Shown piece after piece: positions 54,543-64,000 of a DNA stretch of 64,000 nt. The stretch is from the NCBI RefSeq assembly GCF_002188465.1, contig NZ_NINW01000008.1, positions 124,001-188,000 on the forward strand. Direction: 5' to 3'. The first letter of the stretch is position 1; the number at the start of each line of letters is the position of its first letter. Position numbers and translations under genes: made by a program. The notes beneath the pieces are model-generated. The model was not told where the DNA came from, made no database searches, and saw nothing but the letters and a program-made list of their open reading frames with translations. The stretch comes from Pigmentiphaga sp. NML080357. GTDB lineage: Bacteria > Pseudomonadota > Gammaproteobacteria > Burkholderiales > Burkholderiaceae_B.

Positions 54543-54938
54543 TCAGTTCCCTTTACCCTTACTTTTCGGGGGCATATTGACCATCACGGCAGGCGCTTCC
54601 TTCCCATGGCGGTCGAGGGCCAGCCCGGCCGCGCGCAACTTCTGCAGCCGTTTGGCGCCCAGCCCGCGCACCCGCTCGGCAAGGTCCTCGAACGACAGGA
54701 AGGGACCGCCGCGCCGGCGCTCCTGCATGATGGTGGCGGCGGTCTTGGGACCGATGCCGCGCACGGTTTCCAGCTGGCTCTGCGTAGCGGTATTGACATC
54801 CACCGCATGGGCGCTGGCGAACGCTCCGAGCCCCAGGCCGGCCATGACGGCGATGCGGCCGGCGTAGCGGCGCGCGCCCCGCAGGCGGAACGGCCGCGGG
54901 TCGGGCTCGGCCCGGGTGGGATCGAGGAATGGATTCAT
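54543..54938 (-). CDS. ComEA-like helix-hairpin-helix DNA-binding protein
   Basis: This 131-residue protein has one hydrophobic segment (residues ~30-46, AVMAGLGLGAFASAHA), followed by the ComEA core VDVNTATQSQLETVRGIGPK and a second HhH RVRGLGAKRLQKLRA, then a Lys/Gly tail. It should be periplasmic and bind DNA during uptake, if the cell is competent, or have a similar role. It is transcribed just upstream of cysM. Confidence 0.9.
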   Translation of the reverse strand: MNPFLDPTRAEPDPRPFRLRGARRYAGRIAVMAGLGLGAFASAHAVDVNTATQSQLETVRGIGPKTAATIMQERRRGGPFLSFEDLAERVRGLGAKRLQKLRAAGLALDRHGKEAPAVMVNMPPKSKGKGN

Positions 54939-55099
54939 GGTTGGACTCCGATGCAAGATTGCAGGCGGCCGGTCGACCGCCCCGTGTCCGGCCTTGCACG
55001 CCGGACACTGCAAGCTTGCGCCGCGGCCCCGCCACGGTGCGCGCCCGGGACGCCCGGAATCCGAGCGGGGAAACGCGTAGATCGGCGCCCGCGCCCTGC

Positions 55100-56089
55100 T
55101 CAGGCCGACATGCCTCGCAGTTCGCGGATGTATTCCGAGACGCCCGTCTGCACGTCGCGCATCGGGGCCGTGAAACCCGCCGCGCGCAACTGCGTGGTAT
55201 CGGCCTGGGTGTAGCTCTGGTAGCGCCCCTTCAGGTCCTCGGGAAATTCCACATACCGGATCAGGCCCTGCGTCACGAGTTCTTCCAGCGGCAACGGGGA
55301 CTCGCCTCGCTCCTGGCGCAGCGTATTGACCACGGCCATGGCGACGTCGTTGAACGGCTGCGCGCGGCCTGTCCCGCAATTGAACACGCCCGACACCGGA
55401 CGGCCCAGGAAATGCAGGTTCACCTCCACCACGTCGTGGACCGAGATGAAATCGCGCTGCTGCTCGCCGTCGCCATAACCGTCCCACCCTCCGAACAGGC
55501 GCACGTGCCCTTCCTTGAGGAACTGGTTCATGTTGTGGAAAGCCACCGATGCCATCCGGCCCTTGTGCTGTTCGCGCGGGCCGTACACGTTGAAATAGCG
55601 CAAGCCGATCACCGGCGCGGCCAGCGAGCCGAGCCGGCGGCGCAGCACCTGGTCGAACAGGAATTTGGAGTAGCCGTAGACGTTCAACGGCTTCTCGTTC
55701 GCGGGATCCTCGGCATAGACGGGCCCGGCGCCGTAGACCGCCGCCGAAGACGCGTACAGGAAAGGAATCCCGGTCCGCTGCGCATATTCGAAGAGCTCGA
55801 GCGTGACCCGGTAATTATTGTCCATCATGTACTGGCCGTTGCGCTCGGTGGTGTCCGAGCACGCGCCCTGGTGCAGGATGGCCTCGACCTTGGGCAGCGT
55901 CCCGTCCGCGACGCGCTTGCGGAAATCGTTCTTGTCGAGATAATCGGCGATCTGGCAATCGACAAGATTCACGAACTTGTCGCCTTCGAGCAAATCGTCG
56001 ACCGCGATGATGTCGCGCTCGCCGCGGGCATTCAGCCCCTTGACCAGATTGCTGCCGATGAACCCGGCGGCTCCCGTTACGATGATCAT
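55100..56089 (-). CDS. hldD: ADP-L-glycero-D-manno-heptose 6-epimerase
   Basis: HldD (RfaD), 329 residues, converts ADP-D-glycero- to ADP-L-glycero-manno-heptose for LPS inner core. The Rossmann motif is [10 protein letters not shown] at residues 5-14, and the catalytic Tyr/Lys are in [17 protein letters not shown] and [15 protein letters not shown] are typical. It follows rfaE1 by 14 bp on the same strand. The frame is open upstream but the family start is MIIVTGA at 56089. Confidence 0.97.
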   Translation of the reverse strand: MIIVTGAAGFIGSNLVKGLNARGERDIIAVDDLLEGDKFVNLVDCQIADYLDKNDFRKRVADGTLPKVEAILHQGACSDTTERNGQYMMDNNYRVTLELFEYAQRTGIPFLYASSAAVYGAGPVYAEDPANEKPLNVYGYSKFLFDQVLRRRLGSLAAPVIGLRYFNVYGPREQHKGRMASVAFHNMNQFLKEGHVRLFGGWDGYGDGEQQRDFISVHDVVEVNLHFLGRPVSGVFNCGTGRAQPFNDVAMAVVNTLRQERGESPLPLEELVTQGLIRYVEFPEDLKGRYQSYTQADTTQLRAAGFTAPMRDVQTGVSEYIRELRGMSA

Positions 56090-56103
56090 GGCAAAACCCT
56101 CTT

Positions 56104-57066
56104 CTAGGCCGTGAGACCGGCACGCAATTCGGCCGGTGTCACGATCGACGTCCCCAGCTTGCCGACGACGATGCCGCCAGCCAGGTTGGCCCACCGCATG
56201 GCCGTATGCAGGTCGAGGCCGGCGGCGCGCATGACGGCCAGCGTCGCGATGACGGTGTCGCCCGCGCCCGAGACGTCGAACACCTCTCTTGCCTGCGCTT
56301 CCACGTGGTCGCGCCCCTCGGCGGTGTACAGCGTCATGCCGAGCTCCGAACGCGTCACCAGCAGCGCGTCCAGGTCCAGCGCCTCGCGCAGGTGCTGCGC
56401 GCGTTCCGTCAACTGCGCCTCGTCGCGCCAGCGGCCGACCGCCTCGCGCATCTCCGACTGATTGGGCGTGACCAGCGTGGCGCCGCGATAGCGGCCATAG
56501 TCGTCGCCCTTGGGATCGACCAGCACCACGCAGCCGCGCGCCCGCGCCAGCGCGACAAGGTCCTGGACCTGGTCCAGCACGCCCTTGGCGTAGTCGGACA
56601 GCACGATCACGTCGTGGTCGGCGAGGTGCACGGCCACCCGGGCCGCCAATTCCGCCAGCACGCCGCTCGACGGTTGCTGCTCGAAATCCACGCGCAGCAA
56701 TTGCTGTTGCCGGCCCAGGACGCGCATCTTCATGGTGGTGGGCACGGCCGGATCGACAACGAGGTCGGCCGTAACCCCATCGTCCTCGCACAGGCGCGCG
56801 ACGGCGCGACCGGAATCGTCGTCGCCCACTACGCCCACCAGCGTCACGCGCGCCCCCAGCGCCGCGGCGTTGCGCGCCACGTTGGCCGCGCCGCCCAGCC
56901 GGTCCTCGCTGCGGGACACGCGAACCACCGGCACCGGCGCCTCGGGCGAGATGCGATGCACCTCTCCGAACCAGTACCGGTCCAGCATCACGTCCCCCAC
57001 CACCAGCACGCGCGCCGCCGCGCGCCGCTCATCCGAGGGGAACGCTCCCAACGCCGACGCGCTCAT
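56104..57066 (-). CDS. rfaE1: D-glycero-beta-D-manno-heptose-7-phosphate kinase
   Basis: This 320-residue PfkB-type kinase makes heptose 1,7-bisphosphate in LPS core synthesis. Signatures are [20 protein letters not shown] and [14 protein letters not shown] (anion hole/catalytic Asp). Only the kinase half of HldE is present; the nucleotidyltransferase half (RfaE2/HldC) must be elsewhere. It precedes hldD and is separated from lapB by a REP-like element. Start [20 protein letters not shown] at 57066. Confidence 0.93.
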   Translation of the reverse strand: MSASALGAFPSDERRAAARVLVVGDVMLDRYWFGEVHRISPEAPVPVVRVSRSEDRLGGAANVARNAAALGARVTLVGVVGDDDSGRAVARLCEDDGVTADLVVDPAVPTTMKMRVLGRQQQLLRVDFEQQPSSGVLAELAARVAVHLADHDVIVLSDYAKGVLDQVQDLVALARARGCVVLVDPKGDDYGRYRGATLVTPNQSEMREAVGRWRDEAQLTERAQHLREALDLDALLVTRSELGMTLYTAEGRDHVEAQAREVFDVSGAGDTVIATLAVMRAAGLDLHTAMRWANLAGGIVVGKLGTSIVTPAELRAGLTA

Positions 57067-57136
57067 GCGTTGCTCCTCAACGTGAAACCGGCAGGCAAAT
57101 AAGAGATGCCACGTACCAGGAAAACATCACTCCAAT

Positions 57137-57215
57137 CCAGGATGCGGTGGATCCGGCTCTGCCGGTCCACTCGCATCGCCCCCTGGGCGGCGCGCGTCAG
57201 CGCATAGGGGGGGGC
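57137..57215 (-). repeat. REP-like multi-hairpin element, copy 3 (lapB-rfaE1)
   Basis: Starts four bases after the lapB stop. The hairpin 57141-57177 has plus-strand arms GATGCGGTGGATCCGGC and GCCGGTCCACTCGCATC. Read on the minus strand the element begins GCCCCCCCCTATGCGCTGAC, nearly identical to the start of copy 1 after rsfS. Same orientation to transcription as the other three copies. Confidence 0.8.
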
Positions 57216-57219
57216 ATTT

Positions 57220-58497
57220 TCATACAGCATCCAGTTCTTCCAATCGTTTAGGCGCGTAGGTTTCCCAGGCATTGCAGCCCGGGCACTGCCAATGAAACCG
57301 CTTGGCCTTGAAGCCGCAGGCCTGGCAGGCGTAGCGGTCCAGGCGCTGCGTGTGCTTGTGGATCAGGCTGCGCATCAGCACCGCGTCGTCCGCCGGCGTC
57401 CACGGCGAGGCTGCATCGGCCTGCGGGTTGTTCAGCGTCACCACGTTGGCCGCGGCCTGTTGCCCGACCGCGGATTGCGAGGATTTCTCGCCGGCCACCT
57501 GGGCCTCCAGCAGCCGATCCAGCCCGAGCAGCGAGGGATTGCGCTGCAGGGCGCCACGCGCGAAATTCCAGGCCTGCGACAAGCCGCGCTGGCGGCGCAG
57601 CGCCTGGAAGATGGCGTTGAACAAATCCAGGGAGGGATGGCGGGCGTAGTGGGCCTCGAGCTTTTCCAATCCTTCGTTGGGCGTGCCCCGCGCCTCGTGG
57701 TTCGCCAGGAATTGTTCGGCCACCAGGCCGGCATACTCCGGGTGCGCGGCCAGCACCGACTCCAGGTGCAGCCGTTGGGCGCGCAGATCCCCTTCGCGCT
57801 TGGCCAGGTCGGCGCGCATCATCGCGACGCGCACATGGGGGACGTCGTCGCGACCGCGCTCGGCGTGGACCGACACATGCGCGGCCGCATCCAGCGCGGC
57901 ATGGGCAGCCTCGATGTCGCCCGCGGCGAGCGCGGCGGCGGCCTCTTCGCAATGAAAATGGACCGCTTGCGGCACGGGTTCGTCGATCAGGCCCTGCAGG
58001 GCCTGCACGGCCTGGATGGCGCGCGGCCAATCACGCTCGGTCTCGTGGATGCGGACCAGCGCGCGCAACGCATCGGGGGCGAAACGGGTGCCTTTCAGTT
58101 GATCGAAGGCCGCTTCCGCGCGATCCAGCATACCCGCGCGCAGGTAGTCTTGCGCCAGCGCATGCAAGGCTTGCTCGCGCTGGCTGGCCGGCAGATCCGC
58201 GCGCTGCAAGAGGTTCTGGTGGACGCGTATGGCCCGCTCGATCTCGCCCCGCCGGCGGAACAGGCTGCCCAGCGCGAAATGCAGCTCTATGGTTTCCGGA
58301 TCGAGCTTGGCCACCTCGATGAAGGCATCGATGGCACGGTCGTGCTGTTCGTTCAGCAGGAAATTGAGCCCGCGGAAATAGGAATCGGGAACGCTGCGGT
58401 GCTCCGACAGCATCTGCCGGATGTCCACGCGTGCCGCGACCCAGCCCAGGCCGAACAACAGGGGGATGGCGATCAGCCACCAGGGTTCGAAATCCAC
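57220..58497 (-). CDS. lapB: LPS assembly/regulatory TPR protein LapB (YciM)
   Basis: LapB, 425 residues, has an N-terminal membrane helix (WWLIAIPLLFGLGWVAARVD), tetratricopeptide repeats over most of its length, and a C-terminal rubredoxin-like metal site, YACQACGFKAKRF and CPGCNAWETY. It controls LpxC turnover via FtsH and helps coordinate LPS assembly. lapA lies just upstream and rfaE1/hldD downstream. Codon use matches neighbours. Confidence 0.95.
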   Translation of the reverse strand: MDFEPWWLIAIPLLFGLGWVAARVDIRQMLSEHRSVPDSYFRGLNFLLNEQHDRAIDAFIEVAKLDPETIELHFALGSLFRRRGEIERAIRVHQNLLQRADLPASQREQALHALAQDYLRAGMLDRAEAAFDQLKGTRFAPDALRALVRIHETERDWPRAIQAVQALQGLIDEPVPQAVHFHCEEAAAALAAGDIEAAHAALDAAAHVSVHAERGRDDVPHVRVAMMRADLAKREGDLRAQRLHLESVLAAHPEYAGLVAEQFLANHEARGTPNEGLEKLEAHYARHPSLDLFNAIFQALRRQRGLSQAWNFARGALQRNPSLLGLDRLLEAQVAGEKSSQSAVGQQAAANVVTLNNPQADAASPWTPADDAVLMRSLIHKHTQRLDRYACQACGFKAKRFHWQCPGCNAWETYAPKRLEELDAV

Positions 58498-58509
58498 GTC
58501 GTCTATGCC

Positions 58510-58833
58510 TTACAAGGGAGTCACCGGAAGCACGACGTCCGGCGACGGCGGCGCATCCGCGGCAGCCGGCCCCTGCCCGGCCGCCTTGACCTGCTCGAGC
58601 TCGCGCCTGAGCGCGGCCATCTCGCGCCGCCTGCGCATGACGCCGGGCACGGTCAGCAACAGGCCGAAGATGGCGCCCACCACGAAACTGGCCAGCATGA
58701 CCACGATCAGCGGCACCTCGCTGATGAGGTGGTCGGCGAAGAAATACACGTTCACCCGGTCGGTATTCTTGAGCGCGAACAGCAGGACCACCACGAATAC
58801 GACCAGCCGCAGCGCCCAGACGAGATATCGCAT
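58510..58833 (-). CDS. lapA: LapA family (DUF1049) inner membrane protein
   Basis: LapA, 107 residues, has two hydrophobic helices (MRYLVWALRLVVFVVVLLFA; LIVVMLASFVVGAIFGLLLT) joined by NTDRVNVYFF, the DUF1049 layout. It associates with LapB. The start at 58833 is fixed by the first helix; the frame is open upstream without similarity. It is 12 bp before lapB. Confidence 0.93.
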   Translation of the reverse strand: MRYLVWALRLVVFVVVLLFALKNTDRVNVYFFADHLISEVPLIVVMLASFVVGAIFGLLLTVPGVMRRRREMAALRRELEQVKAAGQGPAAADAPPSPDVVLPVTPL

Positions 58834-59192
58834 GTCGAAGCTCCAGGTGAGGAATGAGATATCCCGCGATTGTAAATGACCCCACCGCTTCGGACCGCGC
58901 GCGGCACCCATAGAGTAAAAATAGTTCTCATTTTCCAGGCGCCCCATCAGGCCCGGGAAGGAAACCGTGCCCCCGCCCGACCCGTGCCCCGGCAATACAC
59001 TGAAGGCCTGTACGCCGATCGCCACGGTTGGCTTCAAGGCTCGCTGCGCCCACCGCACCGCTTCCCTACGGAACCCTTCCCAGCCGCGCGGCCAAAGGCG
59101 CGCGAGGCAAGGGATTCGAGCTGACGGCATCGGGCGGGGTGCTCCCCGACTGGCTCGACCATAGGTTCCAGGAAGCCTGGAGCGGAGCCATG
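58834..59192. other. About 360-bp gap between ihfB and lapA, no recognised gene
   Basis: I see no conserved gene. Both neighbours are on the minus strand. Short frames are open on both strands but none has a known domain or a good ribosome site. A stretch at 58913-58940 (TAAAAATAGTTCTCATTTTCC) is AT-rich; it is a possible lapA promoter. The ihfB terminator begins at 59193. Confidence 0.5.
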
Positions 59193-59228
59193 AAAAAACC
59201 CCGCCGACTCCGAAAGCTGGCGGGGTTT
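59193..59228 (-). terminator. Rho-independent terminator of the rpsA-ihfB transcript
   Basis: On the minus strand a perfect 9-bp stem, AACCCCGCC and GGCGGGGTT with a 13-base loop, is followed by a run of T (A run 59193-59198 on the plus strand). It lies 34 bp after the ihfB stop. Confidence 0.92.
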
Positions 59229-59262
59229 GTTCGGGCTTGCCTGCGGCCTGCGATCCGGCCGG

Positions 59263-59565
59263 TCAGTTTCCGGAGGGCTCTTGCACGGGGGCGTCGACCC
59301 GCTCGCGCAACTCCTTGCCGGCCTTGAAGTGCGGCACCCGCTTTTCGGGAACCAGCACCTTTTCACCGGACTTGGGATTGCGCCCGATACGCGGCGGACG
59401 CCTGGACAACGAAAAACTGCCGAAACCACGGATCTCGATGCGCTGCCCTTCCGAGAGGGACTGGGCCATCGCATCGAGGATGGTCTTGACGGCGTAGTCG
59501 GCGTCCTTGGCGACCAGTTGCGGATACCGGGCGGCCAGTCGTGCAATCAACTCGGATTTCGTCAT
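59263..59565 (-). CDS. ihfB: Integration host factor beta subunit
   Basis: IHF beta, 100 residues, bends DNA with IHF alpha. It starts [20 protein letters not shown] and has [20 protein letters not shown] and the [20 protein letters not shown] arm with the DNA-intercalating Pro. It is the last gene before a strong terminator, in the usual rpsA-ihfB order, with a REP-like element between. Confidence 0.97.
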   Translation of the reverse strand: MTKSELIARLAARYPQLVAKDADYAVKTILDAMAQSLSEGQRIEIRGFGSFSLSRRPPRIGRNPKSGEKVLVPEKRVPHFKAGKELRERVDAPVQEPSGN

Positions 59566-59671
59566 GGAGTTCATGAGACCTCATGCGAGCTGCCAGTGGC
59601 GCAAATTACAAGGGCTCCAACAGCGGAGCCCTCTCGAACGAACGCCGTTCCCCCATCAGCCTGGTAGTACC

Positions 59672-59756
59672 CCAGGGCACGGCGGACCCGGCTTTGCCGG
59701 TCCGCCAGTGCGGCCCCCTTCGAGGGGGAGCGGCCGAAGGCCGCCAGGGGGTGGGC
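59672..59756 (-). repeat. REP-like multi-hairpin element, copy 4 (rpsA-ihfB)
   Basis: Starts four bases after the rpsA stop. The hairpin has plus-strand arms GGCGGACCCGGC and GCCGGTCCGCC within 59677-59711, followed by CCCCCTTCGAGGGGG and GCGGCCGAAGGCCGC. Read on the minus strand it begins GCCCACCCCCTGGCGGCC, as does copy 2. Same orientation to transcription as the other three copies. Confidence 0.8.
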
Positions 59757-59760
59757 TACC

Positions 59761-61470
<1,710 letters not shown>

Positions 61471-61592
61471 TGTGATGTGTTACCGGGTTACGCACTTCAT
61501 GGGGGCGGCCGAGACATTCGGCCTGACACCACACCAATCGGTGGAGTTGCAAAACCTCATTGCTGAGGGCCTGTACTGCTGTTGCGGCGCCT

Positions 61593-62273
61593 TCAGGCAC
61601 GCGGCACGGATGCGCGTTCCTGCCACCAGGCCATGACCTGCGCCACCGTCTGCTCAATGGAGAGGTGGGAGGAATCGAGCACCAGGGCGTCGGGGGCGGC
61701 GGCCAAAGGCGCGTTCGCCCGTTGCGTATCGCGTGCGTCGCGCGCTTCCAAATCGCGCAAAAGGGTTAAGAGGTTAGCCGAAAAACCCTTTTCGATCAAC
61801 TGTTTATAGCGGCGCTGGGCGCGCGCCTCGGCACTCGCCACCAGGAATATTTTGAGGTCGGCGTCCGGAAAAACAACCGTCCCCATGTCGCGCCCGTCGG
61901 CCACCAGGCCGGGCGCCCGGCGGAAGGCCCGCTGGCGGTCGAGCAGCGCCGCCCGCACCGGAGCCAGCGCCGCGACCTGGGAGGCGAGGTTGCCGACCTC
62001 CTCCCGGCGGATGTCGGCGCTCACGTCCCGTCCCGCCATGCTCACGCCATGGGCATCGAAGCGCACGTCCAGCGCAGCGGCGGCCCGCGCGGCGCCCGCT
62101 GCGTCGTCGGCCGGGATCCCCTGCTCCAGGCAGGCGAGCGCCGTGAGCCGGTACAAGGCGCCACTGTCGAGCAGATGCCAGCCCAGTTGGCCGGCGACCC
62201 TGGCGGCAATGGTGCCCTTGCCCGACGCGGTCGGGCCGTCGATGGCGATCATGGGAGCCGGTTTGCCAGTCAT
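61593..62273 (-). CDS. cmk: Cytidylate kinase
   Basis: Cmk, 226 residues, phosphorylates CMP and dCMP. The P-loop is [17 protein letters not shown] near the N-terminus, with [20 protein letters not shown] and [10 protein letters not shown] later. It lies between aroA and rpsA as in many proteobacteria. The C-terminus holds [17 protein letters not shown]. Confidence 0.96.
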   Translation of the reverse strand: MTGKPAPMIAIDGPTASGKGTIAARVAGQLGWHLLDSGALYRLTALACLEQGIPADDAAGAARAAAALDVRFDAHGVSMAGRDVSADIRREEVGNLASQVAALAPVRAALLDRQRAFRRAPGLVADGRDMGTVVFPDADLKIFLVASAEARAQRRYKQLIEKGFSANLLTLLRDLEARDARDTQRANAPLAAAPDALVLDSSHLSIEQTVAQVMAWWQERASVPRA

Positions 62274-62338
62274 TTATGGAACCTATCGCAGATATTGGAT
62301 TGATCAACTGGCGCGCTACGGGCACGACGCGCACAATA

Positions 62339-62357
62339 GATAACGATTCTCATTACG
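62339..62357. promoter_or_regulatory. Possible Fur-like sequence
   Basis: GATAACGATTCTCATTACG resembles the 19-bp Fur consensus (GATAATGATAATCATTATC) at 14 positions. It is 17 bp upstream of the DUF2061 ATG. One near-match of this size may be chance. Confidence 0.3.
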
Positions 62358-62374
62358 AAAAAAGGAACGCGACG

Positions 62375-62593
62375 ATGGCCAAGACCCTAGCCTTCGGCGG
62401 CCTGCACCTCGCGACTTCATTCAGCGTCGCCTACATTATTACCGGCAGCGTGGCCTTGAGCGGTGCCGTGACCTTCGTCGAGCCAGCGGTCAATACGGTC
62501 GTCCACTACTTCTTCGACAAGTTCTGGGAACGCCGCAAGACCCTGCGCCCGCGTGGCGCGGCCCCGGCTCAGGCGCCCACCAGCCCGGCATAG
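62375..62593 (+). CDS. DUF2061 small membrane protein
   Basis: This 72-residue membrane protein is DUF2061, with [20 protein letters not shown] and [27 protein letters not shown] (62360-62368) is a good ribosome site. Function is unknown. Its 3' end overlaps the convergent aroA 3' end by 25 bp. A Fur-like box lies just upstream. Confidence 0.88.
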   Translation: MAKTLAFGGLHLATSFSVAYIITGSVALSGAVTFVEPAVNTVVHYFFDKFWERRKTLRPRGAAPAQAPTSPA

Positions 62594-63909
62594 ACGTCGA
62601 AATAGGTCGGGAAGGTCTTGCTGACGCAGCCGGGATCCAGGATGCGCACGCCCACCGGCCCGAACGCGGCCAGAGAGAAGCACATGGCCATGCGGTGGTC
62701 ATCCCAGGTACCGATCTCGGCAGCTTTCCAGGAAGCCGGTGGAATCACCGTCAGGCTGTCCGGCGTGGCCTGGGCCAGCGCGCCCAGCTTGGAAAGCTCC
62801 GTCTGCATGGCGTGGATGCGGTCGGTCTCCTTGACGCGCCAGCTCGCGATGTTGCGCAGCCGGCACGGCCCGTCCGCGTAGAGCGCCAGCACCGCCGCGG
62901 TCATGGCCGCATCGGGGATCAGGTTGAAATCGGCGTCGAAGGCCTTCAGGCGCCCGCCTTCGGCCACCTTGGTGCCGCGCGTCTCGATCCAGTCCGGCCC
63001 CATCTCCACCTGGGCCCCCATGGCGGCGAGGGTGTCGGCGAAGGCGACGTCTCCCTGGATGCTGTCTCGTCCCACGCCTGTCACCCGCACCGGTCCGCCG
63101 CCGATGGCTCCCAGGGCCAGGAAATACGAAGCGGACGAAGCGTCGCCCTCCACCGGCATGTGCCCGGGGGAACGGTAGGCCGAATTGGCGGGCACGGCGA
63201 ACCGGCGCCACTCGTCGCGCACCGCCGTCACGCCGAAGCGGCGCATCAGGTTCAGCGTCATCTCCACGTAGGGCTTGGAAATGAGCTCCCCTTCGACTTC
63301 GATCACGAAGTCGCGGCCCGCCGCCTGGGTGGCCAATGGCGCTGCCAGCAGCAGCGCCGTGAGGAACTGGCTCGACACCGAGCCGTTGACCTTGACGGGC
63401 CGCGACAGATCCAGTTCGCCCCAGCCTATCGACAACGGCGGATAGCCTTCCTTGCCCTGGTAGGCCACCCGGGCGCCCAGCATGCGCAGGGCATCGACCA
63501 GGTCGCCGATGGGACGCTCGTGCATGCGCGGCACGCCATGAAGCAGGTAGTGCCCGCCCATCATCGCCAGCGCGGCGGTGAGCGGGCGGATCGCGGTACC
63601 GGCGTTGCCCATGAAGAGGTCGGCCTGCCCGACGCGGAAGCGGCCGCTTCCCTCGACCAGCACCTCGTCGGGCCGCTCGCCGGCCGTGATGCGCACGCCC
63701 AGTGTGCGCAGGGCGGCCAGCATGACCTGCGTGTCATCGGAATCGAGCAGGCCGGAAACGCGCGTCGTGCCTTCGGCCAGCGCCGACAGCAGCAGCACGC
63801 GGTTGGAAATGCTCTTGGAGCCGGGCAGGTCCACCGTGCCGCGGGCGCTGCGAACGGGAGCCAGGTCCAGGTGGGGCGCGTTGCGCGGAGCGTCGGTCAT
63901 GGCACTCAT
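62569..63909 (-). CDS. aroA: 3-phosphoshikimate 1-carboxyvinyltransferase (EPSP synthase)
   Basis: AroA, 446 residues, joins PEP and shikimate-3-phosphate in aromatic amino acid synthesis. It shows [34 protein letters not shown] and [20 protein letters not shown]. The ATG at 63909 overlaps the tyrA stop (ATGA), but 63900 ([20 protein letters not shown]) is also possible. It is followed by cmk across a convergent DUF2061 gene. Confidence 0.96.
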   Translation of the reverse strand: MSAMTDAPRNAPHLDLAPVRSARGTVDLPGSKSISNRVLLLSALAEGTTRVSGLLDSDDTQVMLAALRTLGVRITAGERPDEVLVEGSGRFRVGQADLFMGNAGTAIRPLTAALAMMGGHYLLHGVPRMHERPIGDLVDALRMLGARVAYQGKEGYPPLSIGWGELDLSRPVKVNGSVSSQFLTALLLAAPLATQAAGRDFVIEVEGELISKPYVEMTLNLMRRFGVTAVRDEWRRFAVPANSAYRSPGHMPVEGDASSASYFLALGAIGGGPVRVTGVGRDSIQGDVAFADTLAAMGAQVEMGPDWIETRGTKVAEGGRLKAFDADFNLIPDAAMTAAVLALYADGPCRLRNIASWRVKETDRIHAMQTELSKLGALAQATPDSLTVIPPASWKAAEIGTWDDHRMAMCFSLAAFGPVGVRILDPGCVSKTFPTYFDVYAGLVGA

Positions 63910-64000
63910 TCCGTCGTATCGGGGGATTCGGGCTGGCCGGCGCGCCACGCCCGCCGCGCCTGCGACACGGTCCGCAGCATGGCGTCGAGGCCCGCGCCGT
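63906..64000 (-). CDS. tyrA: 3' end of prephenate dehydrogenase-like gene
   Basis: About 31 codons end [20 protein letters not shown] then [10 protein letters not shown], stopping at 63906 in the aroA start. The C-terminal helix and the position upstream of aroA match TyrA in the serC-pheA-hisC-tyrA-aroA-cmk order of related bacteria. The call rests mainly on position because only the tail is visible. Confidence 0.65.
   Translation of the reverse strand, partial: GAGLDAMLRTVSQARRAWRAGQPESPDTTE

Noticed and set aside
58913-58940. Second Fur box near lapA
   Set aside because: Best alignment to the Fur consensus gives only about 12 of 19 matches, which is within chance in an AT-rich patch.

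Overview
The window is about 64 kb of dense, GC-rich (high 60s percent by eye) chromosome. The gene content and order point to an Alcaligenaceae betaproteobacterium, most likely Bordetella or a close relative such as Achromobacter. The evidence is the three intact Bug-type tripartite-tricarboxylate receptors plus one broken one, and the orders yebC-purD-hemF-nadD-rsfS-rlmH-maf-rng, rpsP-rimM-trmD-rplS, cysA/W/T-sbp/cysB and tyrA-aroA-cmk-rpsA-ihfB-lapA-lapB-rfaE-hldD. I saw no tRNA, rRNA, insertion sequence, prophage or CRISPR array. The species is inferred from memory of family order, not from a search.

Layout. 1-2.6 kb: a LysR regulator (cut by the window edge) divergent from a Bug receptor and an N-formylglutamate amidohydrolase-like enzyme. 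2.6-7.7 kb: a MarR-controlled EmrAB/NodT-type tripartite drug efflux operon, with matching operator-like sequences before marR and before the outer membrane gene. 7.7-9.3 kb: a HerA-like DUF853 ATPase. 9.5-16.4 kb: a long plus-strand housekeeping run (yebC, purD, hemF, nadD, rsfS, rlmH, maf, rng). 16.4-19.2 kb: a cold-shock gene behind a 690-bp leader, then small or unrecognised genes. 19.4-24.5 kb: a LysR regulator divergent from a probable aromatic-catabolism cluster (GlcG/HbpS-like protein, extradiol-type VOC dioxygenase, MhpA-like flavin hydroxylase, Bug receptor). 24.5-29.5 kb: small conserved genes, a CobD/CbiB-like protein, a CoA pyrophosphatase and the rpsP-rimM-trmD-rplS operon. 30-34.5 kb: a radical SAM gene under a near-perfect LexA box, an alpha/beta hydrolase, a GntR regulator, a Bug receptor broken by an internal deletion, and an SDR dehydrogenase. 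34.6-37.1 kb: a UvrD-like helicase fused to DUF5710, and a DUF454 protein. 37.2-45.5 kb: sulfate assimilation (cysN, cysD, an Fe-S APS-reductase-type cysH, cysAWT, sulfate-binding protein, divergent cysB). 45.6-54.9 kb: DoxX, 1-Cys peroxiredoxin, serine hydrolase, acyl-CoA dehydrogenase with etfA/etfB, histone-deacetylase-like enzyme, mltB, cysM and a ComEA-like protein. 55.1-64 kb: LPS heptose synthesis (hldD, rfaE1), LPS regulators lapB/lapA, then ihfB, rpsA, cmk, aroA and the 3' end of tyrA.

Systems. The sulfur genes form an assimilation set: CysTWA with its binding protein imports sulfate, CysDN makes APS, and CysH carries the cysteine motifs of an iron-sulfur APS reductase, so no APS kinase is needed. 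CysB is the likely regulator, and cysM about 9 kb away finishes cysteine synthesis. The acyl-CoA dehydrogenase passes electrons to EtfAB. HldD and RfaE1 sit next to LapA/LapB, linking heptose synthesis with control of LPS output.

Most non-housekeeping interest is in non-coding structure. A multi-hairpin REP-like repeat occurs four times, always just after a stop codon inside a co-directional gene pair and always in the same orientation to transcription. A related GC-rich repeat is translated as the N-terminus of CysW. AT-rich islands with perfect inverted repeats lie upstream of the 31-34 kb catabolic genes. No convincing wholly novel multi-gene system was found; the best candidates are the aromatic cluster at 19.4-24.5 kb and the SOS-controlled radical SAM gene.
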